Part shown: positions 38,358 to 47,311 of the stretch, piece after piece | Numbering within the stretch: the stretch's first letter is position 1 | Layout of the letters: every line of letters starts with the position of its first letter | NCBI RefSeq assembly: GCF_000271845.1 | Contig: NZ_JH719393.1 | Coordinates: forward strand, 2,014,442-2,078,441 | DNA from: Rhizobium leguminosarum bv. trifolii WSM2297 | GTDB taxonomy: Bacteria; Pseudomonadota; Alphaproteobacteria; Rhizobiales; Rhizobiaceae | DNA length: 64,000 nt | Direction: 5' to 3' | The notes under the pieces: model-generated | Seen by the model: the letters and a program-made list of their open reading frames with translations, nothing else | What the model was told of the DNA's origin: nothing | The model's database searches: none | Position numbers and translations under genes: made by a program

Positions 38358-38848
38358 ACCGCAAGCATCGGCTGGGCGGGAGCGTAGTGGTGCTTGACGC
38401 GGAATGTACCCGCCGGCAGCGGCCGCAGGATTTCGTCTTCGGGGAGAAGACCGTCGAGCCAGGCCATGCATTGGTCGCGTGTCAGCACCGCCATCTGTCG
38501 GTCGTGAAATGGCGCAATATCGGCATTCGCCTCGATCGTCAGTATGGCATAGGCCTCCGGCCAACCATCGGTCGCCTGCCGCCAGATGCCGGCGAAATAA
38601 AACCAGTCGCCATTGGCGAGCGAGAAGCTGAAGTTCTTGTGGCGAAACTCAGATGCCGGCACCAGGCAGCGGAGCGTCGGAAACACTCGCCCTTCCGATC
38701 GGACCACGTTCACCGCACGTGGACCGCCGTTGCGGGGGCGCAGCCCCCAGGGCAGCTCCACCATCTCCACATCGCCATCATGGCGTCTTATGATGACGCG
38801 GCGCTCGTCGAGCGGGGCGTCGGACTGGAAAACCTTCGCGCTCATCAT
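38354..38848 (-). CDS. SRAP-fold protein without the catalytic cysteine
   Basis: A 164-residue SOS-response-associated (YedK/HMCES) relative. It has SRAP motifs NVVRSEGRVFPTLRCLVPAS, AGIWR, and the histidine in APFHDRQMAVL, but begins MMSAKVFQSD and so lacks the Cys2 that forms the thiazolidine link to abasic sites, with its surrounding N-terminal strand. Similar short rhizobial proteins seem to exist (from memory), so it may be a divergent family rather than damaged. A shared LexA box lies 5 bases upstream of the ATG, with no ribosome site between, so the transcript may be leaderless. Confidence 0.8.
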   Translation of the reverse strand: MMSAKVFQSDAPLDERRVIIRRHDGDVEMVELPWGLRPRNGGPRAVNVVRSEGRVFPTLRCLVPASEFRHKNFSFSLANGDWFYFAGIWRQATDGWPEAYAILTIEANADIAPFHDRQMAVLTRDQCMAWLDGLLPEDEILRPLPAGTFRVKHHYAPAQPMLAV

Positions 38849-38853
38849 ATATA

Positions 38854-38868
38854 GAACATATCAGGAAC
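38854..38868. promoter_or_regulatory. LexA (SOS) box shared by two divergent SRAP genes
   Basis: GAAC-N7-GAAC, a perfect alphaproteobacterial LexA site. It is the only one in the 56-base gap between the two SRAP genes, 5 bases from the minus-strand start and 36 from the plus-strand start. Confidence 0.92.
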
Positions 38869-38904
38869 ACGCTTTCGAAGCAACCAGCCTGAAATGGAGG
38901 ACGC

Positions 38905-39492
38905 ATGTGCAATGATTATCGGCTGATGGTGGATGCTGCCTCGATCGCCAAGGACTTCGCTGACCTGAAGATCAAGATCCGCTTCGGTGAAGGCATTCCG
39001 AACCTCGAAGCAAGGGAGGACATCAAGATCACCGATATCGGTCCCATCGTCAGAGCGATCGACGGCGCACAAGACGCCGAGCTCGTACAGCGGCGCTGGA
39101 GCTGGCCCGGGCCGAACAAGCGGCCGGTGTATAATTTCAGGTCGGAAGGCCGGGAGTTCACGTCCAATCGCTGCCTGATCGTCGCCGACGGTTTTTACGA
39201 GTTCACCAATCCCACGGAACCGAAAAAGAAGCGCAAGGACAAGTGGCTATTCACCAAGAAGGACGAGCCGATCTTCTGCATCGCCGGCATCTGGCGTGAA
39301 ACGCCGGAGATGGGCCACGCCTTCACCATGCTGACGATGGAGCCGGGACCGGACATCGCACCCTATCACGATCGGCAGATCGTCATCCTGGAGCGGAATG
39401 CATGGGCCGAATGGCTCGATCCAACCGTCTCAGCCAAGTCCCTGATCAAGCCGCTTTCAGCGGGGACGTTGACGGTGGAACAGGTCGGTTGA
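38905..39492 (+). CDS. SRAP/YedK-family abasic-site-binding protein
   Basis: A 195-residue SRAP domain protein that crosslinks to abasic sites in single-stranded DNA to protect them. The catalytic Cys2 is present (MCNDYRLM), as are the DNA-binding arginine stretch NFRSEGREFTSNRCLI, the glutamate in DGFYEFTNP and the histidine in APYHDRQIVIL. GGAGG precedes the ATG. Divergent from the cysteine-less SRAP gene and driven by the shared LexA box. Confidence 0.93.
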   Translation: MCNDYRLMVDAASIAKDFADLKIKIRFGEGIPNLEAREDIKITDIGPIVRAIDGAQDAELVQRRWSWPGPNKRPVYNFRSEGREFTSNRCLIVADGFYEFTNPTEPKKKRKDKWLFTKKDEPIFCIAGIWRETPEMGHAFTMLTMEPGPDIAPYHDRQIVILERNAWAEWLDPTVSAKSLIKPLSAGTLTVEQVG

Positions 39493-39636
39493 ATCCCGAT
39501 ACCGTCCGAAGAGAGCGGCGATTGGATGATCATGCACGGCTGCAGAAGCGGAAGGGCTCTTTCGCAACACTAGAACCCTGCATGGCTCCGAGCGATGGAA
39601 TCACGTTCTTGCATGATGCTAGCTCAGGCCGGATGT

Positions 39637-41847
39637 TCAGCGATCCAGAACGTCTCGCACGCGGGCGGCAAGATCTTCGAAGGAGAACGGCTTGGGGAGC
39701 AAATGCACACCTTTGTCGAGACGACCGTGATGCACGATAGCGTTTCGGGAATACCCTGTTGTGAATAGAGCCTTCAATTCCGGGAAGCTCTCGCGCGCCT
39801 TGGAAACAACTTCCGCGCCGCTCATGCCGCCCGGCAAGACGACGTCCGAAAAGATCAGATCGACCCTGCCATTGCTGAACAAGGCTTGTAGCGCCGCAGG
39901 ACCGTCCTTGGCTTCCAACACATGGTACCCAAGCTCTCGCAGCGACTCCACCGAATAGGCGCGAACATCTGGATCGTCCTCAACGACGAGCACGACCTCG
40001 CCGGCGGCGGCCTCCGGGATCGCCACGTTATCCATCGCCTCCTCGTCAGCCCCGTCGACGGACAATCGCGGCAGATACATCTTGACCGTGGTGCCCTCCC
40101 CCACCTCCGAGTAAATCTTCACATGGCCGTTCGACTGCTTCACAAAGCCGTAGACTTGGCTCAGACCCAAGCCGGTACCCTTGCCCTGGTCTTTGGTGGT
40201 GAAAAACGGCTCGAACACGTGTGAGAGCGTTTCGGCGTCCATGCCCATGCCGGTATCAGAAACGCTGATGGCCGTGTACTGTCCCGGCAGCACTTCGGCA
40301 TGCGCCGAAGCATAGGCTTCGTCGAGATGCGCGTTGAAAGTTTCGATCGTGAGCTTGCCGCCGTCAGGCATCGCGTCGCGGGCGTTGATGGCGAGGTTGA
40401 GGAGCGCGCTTTCCAACTCGTTGGGGTCGGCTTCGGTCTTCCAAAGACCGCCCGCAAGCACGATCTCTATCTGGAAAATTTCTCCGAGCGTCCGATGCAG
40501 GAGTTCCGACATGCCGCGAATGAGGCCGTTCGCATCCACCGGCTTTGGGTCGAGCGGTTGCCTGCGAGCGAAAGCCAGCAGCCTTTGCGTGAGAGCAGCT
40601 GCCCGTCTTGCGCCATTCATCGCCTGGCCGGCGGCGCGCTTCAGCCGCCCTGACTCCTCCGGTAGGTTTCGAAGCAACGTGTCGAGATTGCCGACGATTA
40701 TCTGGAGCAAATTGTTGAAGTCGTGCGCGACACCGCCGGTCAGTTGGCCGACCGCCTCCATCTTCTGCGCCTGCCGCAAAGCCTCGGCGTTTCGCGTCAG
40801 TTCCTCCGTCTTCTGTTTCACCAAGTCTTCGAGATTAATATTGAGATCCTTGAGCGCCGCTTCCGCGCGCCGTCGCTCCAGCAACTCGCGCTGGCCAGCC
40901 TCGAACAGGCGCGTATTATCCATTGCGATCGCCGCTTCACCTGCAAGACCGGCAAGCCCGCTCTCAGAGGCCTCGTCGAATACGCCAGCTTCCGAGTGGC
41001 CGAAGAACAGCCCGCCGATCACCTCGCCCGTTCGCGAAACCACGGGAACCGCGAGATAACTGCGAACCGGAAGATGGCCATCCGGCATGCCATGGTATGG
41101 TGCGTTTTTGCCGTATCGGCTGTCCTTTGTGATATCCTCGGAGCGGACGATGCCTTCGCCGAGGAAGGTCGCAGCGAAAACCTCCGTGTTTCGGGGCATC
41201 GGGAATTTCGAGAACGCTTCCCGAGAAACGCCGGACAGCGTGTAGAGCATGTAGCTCTCGCCCGCAGAATTGACGACGTTGTAGAAAAATGCACCGAACT
41301 GGGCGCCGGTGAGTTCGACGCCGGCGTCAGTCACCAACTGGACGACCTTCTCCAGATCGTTTTCCCGTGCGAGGGCGGCACCGGCTCGGTTCAGGATTTC
41401 GAGGGCACGTGTCCGTTCCCTGAGCGCGATCTCCGTTTGCCGCTGCTCGGTACGATCGCGCAGGATCTTGACGAAGCCGACCAGTGTCTTTTTGTCGTCG
41501 AGGATCGGCGTCGTCTCACCAACGGCCCAAATTCGACCGCCGTCTTGTTTCAGCCGCCATCCCTCGCCGCTGCCCTTGCCCTTCGAGCGGGCATCGGAGA
41601 TCTCGGCAGCGAGAACGGCCGATCCTCCGTCTTCCGGTGGGAAAATGCCGATCAGAGTCTTCCCGAGCATTTCATCCTGGGACCAGCCGAGGAGCCTTTC
41701 CGCGCCTTTGCTCCATCCTGCGACGATACCCCCCGGGTCGAGCATGATGATGCCAGTATCAACTGCGCTATCGAGGATCTGTTGGAGACGTTCGGCCGGA
41801 AAATAGGTAGCGGCATTCATATTGATCGCCCGGTCGTTGAGATTCAT
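39637..41847 (-). CDS. Hybrid histidine kinase: PAS-GAF-HisKA-HATPase-REC
   Basis: A 736-residue soluble sensor kinase. A PAS domain (about 15-130, with GIIMLDPGGIVAGWS) is followed by a GAF domain (about 150-310), a coiled linker, the HisKA box GGVAHDFNNLLQ with the phosphorylatable His, the ATP-binding N and G boxes (NLAINARDAM, GTGLGLSQVYGF) and a C-terminal receiver with its Asp in DLIFSDVVLPGG. No membrane span. The first Met without upstream support was set aside; MNLNDRAINMN is the likely start, though no strong ribosome site is seen. No separate response regulator neighbours it; the divergent Crp-like gene may be a partner. Confidence 0.9.
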   Translation of the reverse strand: MNLNDRAINMNAATYFPAERLQQILDSAVDTGIIMLDPGGIVAGWSKGAERLLGWSQDEMLGKTLIGIFPPEDGGSAVLAAEISDARSKGKGSGEGWRLKQDGGRIWAVGETTPILDDKKTLVGFVKILRDRTEQRQTEIALRERTRALEILNRAGAALARENDLEKVVQLVTDAGVELTGAQFGAFFYNVVNSAGESYMLYTLSGVSREAFSKFPMPRNTEVFAATFLGEGIVRSEDITKDSRYGKNAPYHGMPDGHLPVRSYLAVPVVSRTGEVIGGLFFGHSEAGVFDEASESGLAGLAGEAAIAMDNTRLFEAGQRELLERRRAEAALKDLNINLEDLVKQKTEELTRNAEALRQAQKMEAVGQLTGGVAHDFNNLLQIIVGNLDTLLRNLPEESGRLKRAAGQAMNGARRAAALTQRLLAFARRQPLDPKPVDANGLIRGMSELLHRTLGEIFQIEIVLAGGLWKTEADPNELESALLNLAINARDAMPDGGKLTIETFNAHLDEAYASAHAEVLPGQYTAISVSDTGMGMDAETLSHVFEPFFTTKDQGKGTGLGLSQVYGFVKQSNGHVKIYSEVGEGTTVKMYLPRLSVDGADEEAMDNVAIPEAAAGEVVLVVEDDPDVRAYSVESLRELGYHVLEAKDGPAALQALFSNGRVDLIFSDVVLPGGMSGAEVVSKARESFPELKALFTTGYSRNAIVHHGRLDKGVHLLPKPFSFEDLAARVRDVLDR

Positions 41848-42395
41848 TGAGGTAGGTATTGCGAACTTAGCATAATCGCGGCGTGCCGGAAGAGCACCCA
41901 TTAGAGGCTCCGACTTGTCTCCTGAAGCGGATCGCAGGTTTCGTGGAAGCTCCTGAGACAGACGGTGTGAAGCGCGGGCCAATGGGGGCGCGCCGATAGC
42001 CATGCTCAACCGCAACAAGATCGTGTGAGCGCCGACCTTGTGCAAGGCGGGGTCCTCATGAGCGCGATTGTCGGCCGGTACCGCCCGGATACTCCTAACG
42101 ACCCTCATGGCGCCTTCCGAACGGTAATCACCGGAATATCGACTTATTCCAGCCGGTCCGATAGCGGACGTGTCGCGGCATCGTTGGCCGATCCGCCCTT
42201 CACAAAAAGCCGAGGTACGTCAGGCAATCGTTTCTCCTGTTCGGAGCTCGCCTAGCGCCTCCGAAGGCATTTCCAAGAATAAGATAATATATGTGAGCTA
42301 TTTCGTGTATGCTAAGCGATCGTCACCATTCCGAATAGGTAGGCCGTGACGACTGAGGGTTTATGTGTGCTCCCGCCTGCAGAACAGGAGCGCGC
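41848..42395. other. Divergent promoter region of kinase and Crp-like genes
   Basis: No gene supported. The kinase reading frame stays open for 87 codons upstream but lacks a family match. I saw no FNR box or clear -35/-10 pair worth naming. Confidence 0.5.
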
Positions 42396-43142
42396 ATGTT
42401 CGCCCCTCATCATTCAATCAAGAACAACCTTCTTCGACAGCTTGCGCCGCAAGCCCTAGCGGTTATCGGGGTTGATCTTTTTCCGGTCGATCTGCCGAAG
42501 GACTTCATCATCGCAGCCGCGGGTGGTCGTATCGAGCATGTTTATTTTCCAGATTCCGGCCTTGGCTCGGTCATCGTCATTTCACCGGATGGCAACAGGG
42601 CGGAAGGCGGAATGTTCGGCCGCGACGGCTTTTCGCCGGTGCAAGCCGCCGTTGGCTCTGACACCAGTCCCCATGAAGTCATCATGCAAGCCGCGGGCAG
42701 CGGTCATCGCATTGCGCTTGCCGCCTTTCTGAGAGCGCTGGAGGAGAGCCCGCCTTTCGCGCATCTGCTTGCCTGCTATTCGCAGGCGCTGGCAATCCAG
42801 GTGACGTTTACCGCACTGTCAAACGCGACCCATAACATCGAGGAGCGCCTGGCCCGTTGGCTATTGATGTGCCATGACAGAATGGATGGTAACCAACTGG
42901 TCCTCACCCATGACTACATTGCTATCATGCTGGCAGTCCGCCGTCCGAGCGTGACGACAGCATTGCACATTCTGGAAGGCAATCATTTCATCCGCAGCGA
43001 GAGGGGCCGCATCATCATCAGAGACAGGCCCGCGATGGAAGACTTCGCGCATGACGCCTATGGGAAGCCGGAGGAGGAATACCGCAGGCTTCTCAGGCAA
43101 TCGCCTGAAGAACGAACAGACATTGTGACGTTGGCGGGCTGA
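42396..43142 (+). CDS. Crp/Fnr-family regulator
   Basis: A 248-residue regulator with a cyclic-nucleotide-binding-like sensor (about 20-140, with FGRDGFSPVQAAVGSD) and a C-terminal winged helix (IEERLARWLLMCHDRMDGNQLVLTHDYIAIMLAVRRPSVTTAL). Fnr-type cysteines and the Arg/Ser phosphate-binding motif of Crp are absent, so it belongs to a divergent rhizobial group with unknown signal. AGGAG precedes ATG 42396. Divergent from the hybrid kinase. Confidence 0.85.
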   Translation: MFAPHHSIKNNLLRQLAPQALAVIGVDLFPVDLPKDFIIAAAGGRIEHVYFPDSGLGSVIVISPDGNRAEGGMFGRDGFSPVQAAVGSDTSPHEVIMQAAGSGHRIALAAFLRALEESPPFAHLLACYSQALAIQVTFTALSNATHNIEERLARWLLMCHDRMDGNQLVLTHDYIAIMLAVRRPSVTTALHILEGNHFIRSERGRIIIRDRPAMEDFAHDAYGKPEEEYRRLLRQSPEERTDIVTLAG

Positions 43143-43203
43143 CGGCGTTCGCTATGTCCGTAACTGGCCTGGAACTGCTTGTGGAGAGGCTGGTTTGAAG
43201 GCG

Positions 43204-43308
43204 ATGACGACGTTTTTCCATCTGAGTAACGCCGCCTCGAAGGACGTGCCGACGCAGGCCGAACGGCAAATTCGCGGCCTGGAAAGCGGCAGTTTGGCAG
43301 AAGTCTAA
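43204..43308 (+). CDS. Possible 34-residue protein
   Basis: MTTFFHLSNAASKDVPTQAE and 14 more residues to a stop. GGAAC-N16-GGTT, a stress-type promoter pattern, ends 9 bases before the ATG. No family match, so either a leaderless micro-protein or chance. Confidence 0.2.
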   Translation: MTTFFHLSNAASKDVPTQAERQIRGLESGSLAEV

Positions 43309-43314
43309 TGCTCG

Positions 43315-43533
43315 TCAGGCGAATACCAAAAGGGCGATCATTGCCACTGCCGAGGTAATACCAGCCCCAGTCAGGCCCGTCGTCACATACCCGGAAACTC
43401 TACCGGTCTCACCGCGCCTTATCTGTTCGTTGGTGCCAAGAACAGCCGCCAGACCGGCGGCAATCCAGCATGTGAGTGTCAACGTCCCCAGAAGGATCGC
43501 CCAGTGCGATGCGTCGATAGAAAGCATCATCAT
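43315..43533 (-). CDS. Small two-span membrane protein
   Basis: A 72-residue protein with two hydrophobic helices (WAILLGTLTLTCWIAAGLAAVL and TGLTGAGITSAVAMIALLVFA) separated by a charged loop, QIRRGETGR. I do not recognise a family. It overlaps the upstream DUF982 gene by 4 bases, so it is translated from the same message and may share its stress regulation. Confidence 0.7.
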   Translation of the reverse strand: MMMLSIDASHWAILLGTLTLTCWIAAGLAAVLGTNEQIRRGETGRVSGYVTTGLTGAGITSAVAMIALLVFA

Positions 43534-43790
43534 GCGAACACCTTCACGGCGAGTGCTGCCTCCACGAACGTGCTACGGGCCAGCTCGGCGCTTTGACGGC
43601 GAGCGATGGCCTCGACACATCTGCGCTTCGCGATGCCGAACTCACGATGATTGGTCGACGGCCAGCGATGGAGAAGCGCCGCGAGCGCGGCGTTTGGTCC
43701 GTCGATGCGCTCGCGCATGCCATCGCCGATCCGAATGTACACCGGGGTCTTCCAAGTGACGCGGAAGTCGGCATCAATAATTTTTTCCAT
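43530..43790 (-). CDS. DUF982 family protein
   Basis: An 86-residue DUF982 protein, a rhizobia-enriched family of unknown function. The fold signature is RERIDGPNAALAALLHRWP, RRCVEAIARRQSAELARSTFVEAALAV. AGGAGG sits 7 bases before ATG 43790. A GGAAC-N16-GGTT sequence upstream suggests general-stress control. It is followed without gap by a small membrane protein. Confidence 0.82.
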   Translation of the reverse strand: MEKIIDADFRVTWKTPVYIRIGDGMRERIDGPNAALAALLHRWPSTNHREFGIAKRRCVEAIARRQSAELARSTFVEAALAVKVFA

Positions 43791-43820
43791 AAGAAACCTC
43801 CTTATCACGGTTTTGTCGAC

Positions 43821-43845
43821 AACCTTCTTCGGACTGGCGAGTTCC
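43821..43845 (-). promoter_or_regulatory. EcfG/RpoE2-like promoter of the DUF982 gene
   Basis: Minus strand reads GGAAC, 16 bases, GGTT. This fits the loose alphaproteobacterial general-stress consensus GGAAC-N16/17-CGTT with one mismatch, about 31 bases before the DUF982 start. Confidence 0.5.
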
Positions 43846-44189
43846 CATGCCGCGCCTCTTGGTGCGCAATCGGACCGAAAGTTAGGGAACATCGGTGAAG
43901 GTCGCGATCGTTGATCTCAGGCGAAGAATTCCTCGGATCTCCGGCAGTGGGTTGTCTGGACCGACTGCCGCCAAAATTGAAGTGGTCATGCCCTCTGCCA
44001 AATATCCTGTCGTGCAACGTCATTCCGACCAGCATGGCTAAATCCGAAGCTTCTCGAATTTCCCAAAACATTGGATCATGCCACCTATGTCAGCTGAAGC
44101 TTGCGCTGGTTTCCCTGTCACGAAAGACCTGAGCAGCAGAGTAGCTTCAACGAATTGCCAGACGGAACCCAGCAGCTTATGGACTGCTT
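43846..44189. other. Intergenic region with no recognised gene
   Basis: No supported coding frame or RNA gene. Only short frames with atypical codon use were seen between the DUF982 promoter and the AraC relic. Confidence 0.5.
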
Positions 44190-45129
44190 ATGGAAATGGA
44201 CGCTTCGAACACCCACCATACGCCGGACACGGACGCATTGATGGATACAATGCGCAATCTGACTAGGAACGAGGGTGTCACTCTAACGCCATTGCCTAAG
44301 GTTTGATGAAAATAAGCCAGTCGTTGCCCTATCATCGGGGACGGAATGCCGGCATGACACTGGCGGTGGCAGCCTCTGGAAAAAAAACGGTCTTAAATGG
44401 CCGTCTCGTCAACGATAGACGCCGCTTTCTGGTGCTGCATGGGGAGCGACCTTATGATGCTGTCGTTGAAGCCTCAGGCGACAACCCTTACATCGCGCTC
44501 AAGCTGCAGCTGCCGTTGCTTCTGGTGGCAAAGACGCTGATTGAACTGGCTGACACTCCATATCCGGTGCTGAATACCGCTCGGACATCCGAACTTCCAG
44601 CATATTGCGATGAGCTGACCGAGGATCTCGCAGGGCCGCTGCTACGACTGTTGCGCGCTTTTGACGACCCCGCTGATTGTCGGATGTTGGCGCCCTATTT
44701 GCTATCGATTGTTGCGATCGGATGCGGCCGGTATGCTCAGAGCGTCGGTGACACGCGAGGATACGAAGCTCGTGGCGGCTATGCGCTTTATCGAGGCCAA
44801 CGCCGCGCAGCCTTCTGGTCGCGGATATCGCATCGGAAGTAGCAATGAGCCCATCCCATTTTGCGCATCGCTTCCAGGCCTGCTTCGGTCTGTCGCCGAT
44901 GCGCTATCGAAAACAGGTACGACTTGAAAAAGCGCGACTGCTCCTCCTGAATTCCGAGGTAACCATTTCCATAGCGGCTGCAGACGCAGGCTATGCGAGT
45001 GACGCTCAATTTACACGGGATTTCAAGAACCTCTTCGGCTTATCCCCAGGGGCCTACGCACGAAACATGCAATCGCATTTCCGGGGCCCGATAGGAGCAG
45101 ACAATGCTGCAATTCGCAGGATCGGGTAG
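44190..45129 (+). pseudogene. AraC-family regulator with three frameshifts
   Basis: The N-terminus MEMDASNTHHTPDTDALMDT reads up to TLTPLPKV and a stop. One base later the next frame continues MKISQSLPYHRGRNAG and the AraC_N sensor domain. Near 44690 the frame changes again to SDAAGMLRASVTREDTKLVAAM, and near 44820 a third change leads into VADIASEVAMSPSHF, the AraC helix-turn-helix, ending GLSPGAYARN. All segments are in the correct order, so this was a complete roughly 310-residue regulator, now dead. Confidence 0.8.
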
Positions 45130-45214
45130 GCTTTCCGCAGAATTGGGTCTGTGCCGTAGGCCCAATCGATTTTACCAGTGCAATCAGTTTCCTTCTGATG
45201 ACACCGGAGCAAAA

Positions 45215-45505
45215 ATGTCCATCAAAATCCTCGTACAGTTCAAAGCCCTCGCCGAAAAGCAAGTTGCCTTCCATGCAATCATGGAATCCGTCAAGACCGA
45301 CTTGCCGAAGGCTCCCGGTTGCCTGAGCGCTACTGTCATGCAGGCCGCTGGTAATCCCTGCCAGTATGCTCTGGTCGAAACCTGGGACAGCGAAGCCAGG
45401 CACAAAGCCCATGTTCAGGGCCTCCTTTCGAATGGCGCGTGGGCGAAAATTGAAAGCCACTTGGATGGACAGCCGATCTCCGCCTATTTCCGTGAAATAT
45501 CTTGA
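45215..45505 (+). CDS. Antibiotic-biosynthesis-monooxygenase-fold protein
   Basis: A 96-residue dimeric ferredoxin-like ABM domain protein (ILVQFKALAEKQVAFHAIME, PGCLSATVMQAAGNPCQYALVETWDS). Such proteins act as quinol monooxygenases or electrophile-handling enzymes. A GGAG sequence lies before ATG 45215. It may have been the target of the dead AraC gene just upstream (inference). Confidence 0.8.
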   Translation: MSIKILVQFKALAEKQVAFHAIMESVKTDLPKAPGCLSATVMQAAGNPCQYALVETWDSEARHKAHVQGLLSNGAWAKIESHLDGQPISAYFREIS

Positions 45506-45799
45506 CCGCCCAGTACTCAAATCCCTTTCTTTCCACGACTATGAACACACTCGATGGTGTGATCCGCGTTGAGACTTTCTTCCGACGCTGACTTTTCGGT
45601 GGCGCCTTGGCGGTTTTTGAAAACACGACTACCCCAGCCGCTCCCATAGAAAGCCCGCTGGGTCCGCTTGAGCAACTGGTTAGAGGGTTCAACAGCAAGC
45701 CTGTCGCGGCTGCCAAAACCGAGGTATAAGAAATTCGGTAGCCTTATCGCCTGCGAGAGCAATGCCTCTTATTGATCGAAAGAGACAGGAGCGAATGAA

Positions 45800-46384
45800 A
45801 TGGATGTCGTTTTCTCACCAGTACTGACGGTTTGCGGCATCGAAGAACTATCGGGCCAGAGCACCCGAAGCGTCACCCATGTCCTGTCGCTGATTGATCC
45901 GGAGCATCCGGAGTTGGATGCATTCCAGACCTACGGCAAACACCACCGCACCACGCTACGCTTCCACGACATCATCGCGGCAGCAGCGGGGCGGGTGATG
46001 CCCCGCCCAGACCATGTGGAAGAGATCCTTCGTTTCGGAATGGATCTTCAGTCAAGGCATGACACAATTGAGTCAAGCCATCTACTCGTCCATTGCCATA
46101 TGGGCGTGTCGCGCTCGACGGCGGCCATGCTGACCTTGATGGCACAGGCGAACCCAGATGAGTCTGCAGAGGACCTGTTCGGCCGTTTGATTGTGATCCG
46201 CCCGCAGGCGTGGCCGAATTCGCAGATGATCCGCTTCGCCGACGAGCAACTTGGGCGGAAAGGCGACCTTACAGCCGCGCTCGGCCGCCATTATGGCCGG
46301 CAGATCAAAAGTCGACCGCAGTTCACCGAGTGGATGACAACACTAGGTCGCCATGCCGAGCTGCAAATGGCCATTCTGAACTGA
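45800..46384 (+). CDS. Tyrosine-phosphatase-like protein
   Basis: A 194-residue dual-specificity-phosphatase-fold protein. The P-loop HCHMGVSRSTAAML contains the CX5R active site and the acidic loop is likely around RFHDIIAA. Related proteins are common in rhizobia next to stress genes. Start at ATG 45800, with AAAGAGACAGGAGCG upstream. Substrate unknown. Confidence 0.85.
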   Translation: MDVVFSPVLTVCGIEELSGQSTRSVTHVLSLIDPEHPELDAFQTYGKHHRTTLRFHDIIAAAAGRVMPRPDHVEEILRFGMDLQSRHDTIESSHLLVHCHMGVSRSTAAMLTLMAQANPDESAEDLFGRLIVIRPQAWPNSQMIRFADEQLGRKGDLTAALGRHYGRQIKSRPQFTEWMTTLGRHAELQMAILN

Positions 46385-46610
46385 CCACAGTTCGCTGGGC
46401 AGCAAGCTGGTAGACGATTGTGGCGAACCTAACGAACCTTGTCGCAGCAAAGTCCGTCTAGCTCCGTCACCTGTTTGAATACGAGCTGACGTTCGCTGGA
46501 CCGGTCTCGCTTCGACGGTCGAGGACAAGGCTTGCCGTCAACGACGGTCCCTGGACATCGCTTCCTCGCAGGTGGCGACGGATGCGCGCATCTGCAGGAA
46601 GGTTCCCGGG

Positions 46611-46886
46611 TCAAGCTCGGTCGTAGGTGAACGATGTCAGCAGCGTGGTCACGAAATTGCTTGCTCGTTCCTTTACAAGCACCTCAGTCCACTCATCGGT
46701 TCCTCGAAGTCTCAAATCGGTATAGATGCTATCGACGGCAGCCTCTTCGATGCGTTTGATTTGTGCTTTGAAGTTTGCCTCGCCGCCGGCATGGTACATG
46801 TCACGGATGACCATGCGCAGGATTTCCTGGATTGCGATTTGCCACGACGTGTTGATCGCCTGGAGTTCGTTCGTATCCTGTGCCAT
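46611..46886 (-). CDS. Hypothetical helical protein
   Basis: A 91-residue soluble protein, mostly helical (INTSWQIAIQEILRMVIRDM, EAAVDSIYTDLRLRG). AAAGGAGC sits before ATG 46886, a strong ribosome site. No family recognised. Part of the string of short minus-strand genes that includes cspA. Confidence 0.65.
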   Translation of the reverse strand: MAQDTNELQAINTSWQIAIQEILRMVIRDMYHAGGEANFKAQIKRIEEAAVDSIYTDLRLRGTDEWTEVLVKERASNFVTTLLTSFTYDRA

Positions 46887-46959
46887 GCGGGCTCCTTTAG
46901 TTTGTTTAGGTCCCAGCATGACGTCGTCATGCTGTCGGGTCGGGGCGTACGGGCAAAAG

Positions 46960-47175
46960 CTAGACTTGTCTTGCCTTGCGGTTGGCGTACCGCCGGTCGC
47001 GTTCGGCCTTTCGCATCGCCTCACCTTCGATCCCCGCGCTGTCCGCGCGTTTTCGGCGCTCTCCCGCGCTTGGGGTCTCGATACTCTTTTGCTCCTCGAG
47101 CTTCGCGCGCTCGCGTTCAAGACATCGCTCTACCTGAGCCGGACAATGATAGCGCGTTCGACTTGTCGCGCCATT
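46960..47175 (-). pseudogene. Possible frameshifted small charged protein
   Basis: A minus-strand frame reads RCLERERAKLEEQKSIETPS and later MRKAERDRRYANRKARQV before a stop. It looks like a genuine coiled, charged protein, but the frame has no start codon upstream and the expected start MARQVERAII reads in another frame. One indel near 47130 would join them. The remaining bases between 46887 and 47311 show nothing else. Confidence 0.3.
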
Positions 47176-47311
47176 TTAGCAGGTTTTACCGCAGTCTTTG
47201 GCGCACGGTCGATATTCAGGAGAACAAGCGGCGTCGGCGGATGGGGCGCGGCGGTCGGAAACTTCGTTGTTTCTGGCGCTCCTCGCTCCTATCCAGCTAA
47301 TGAGGGCAAGA

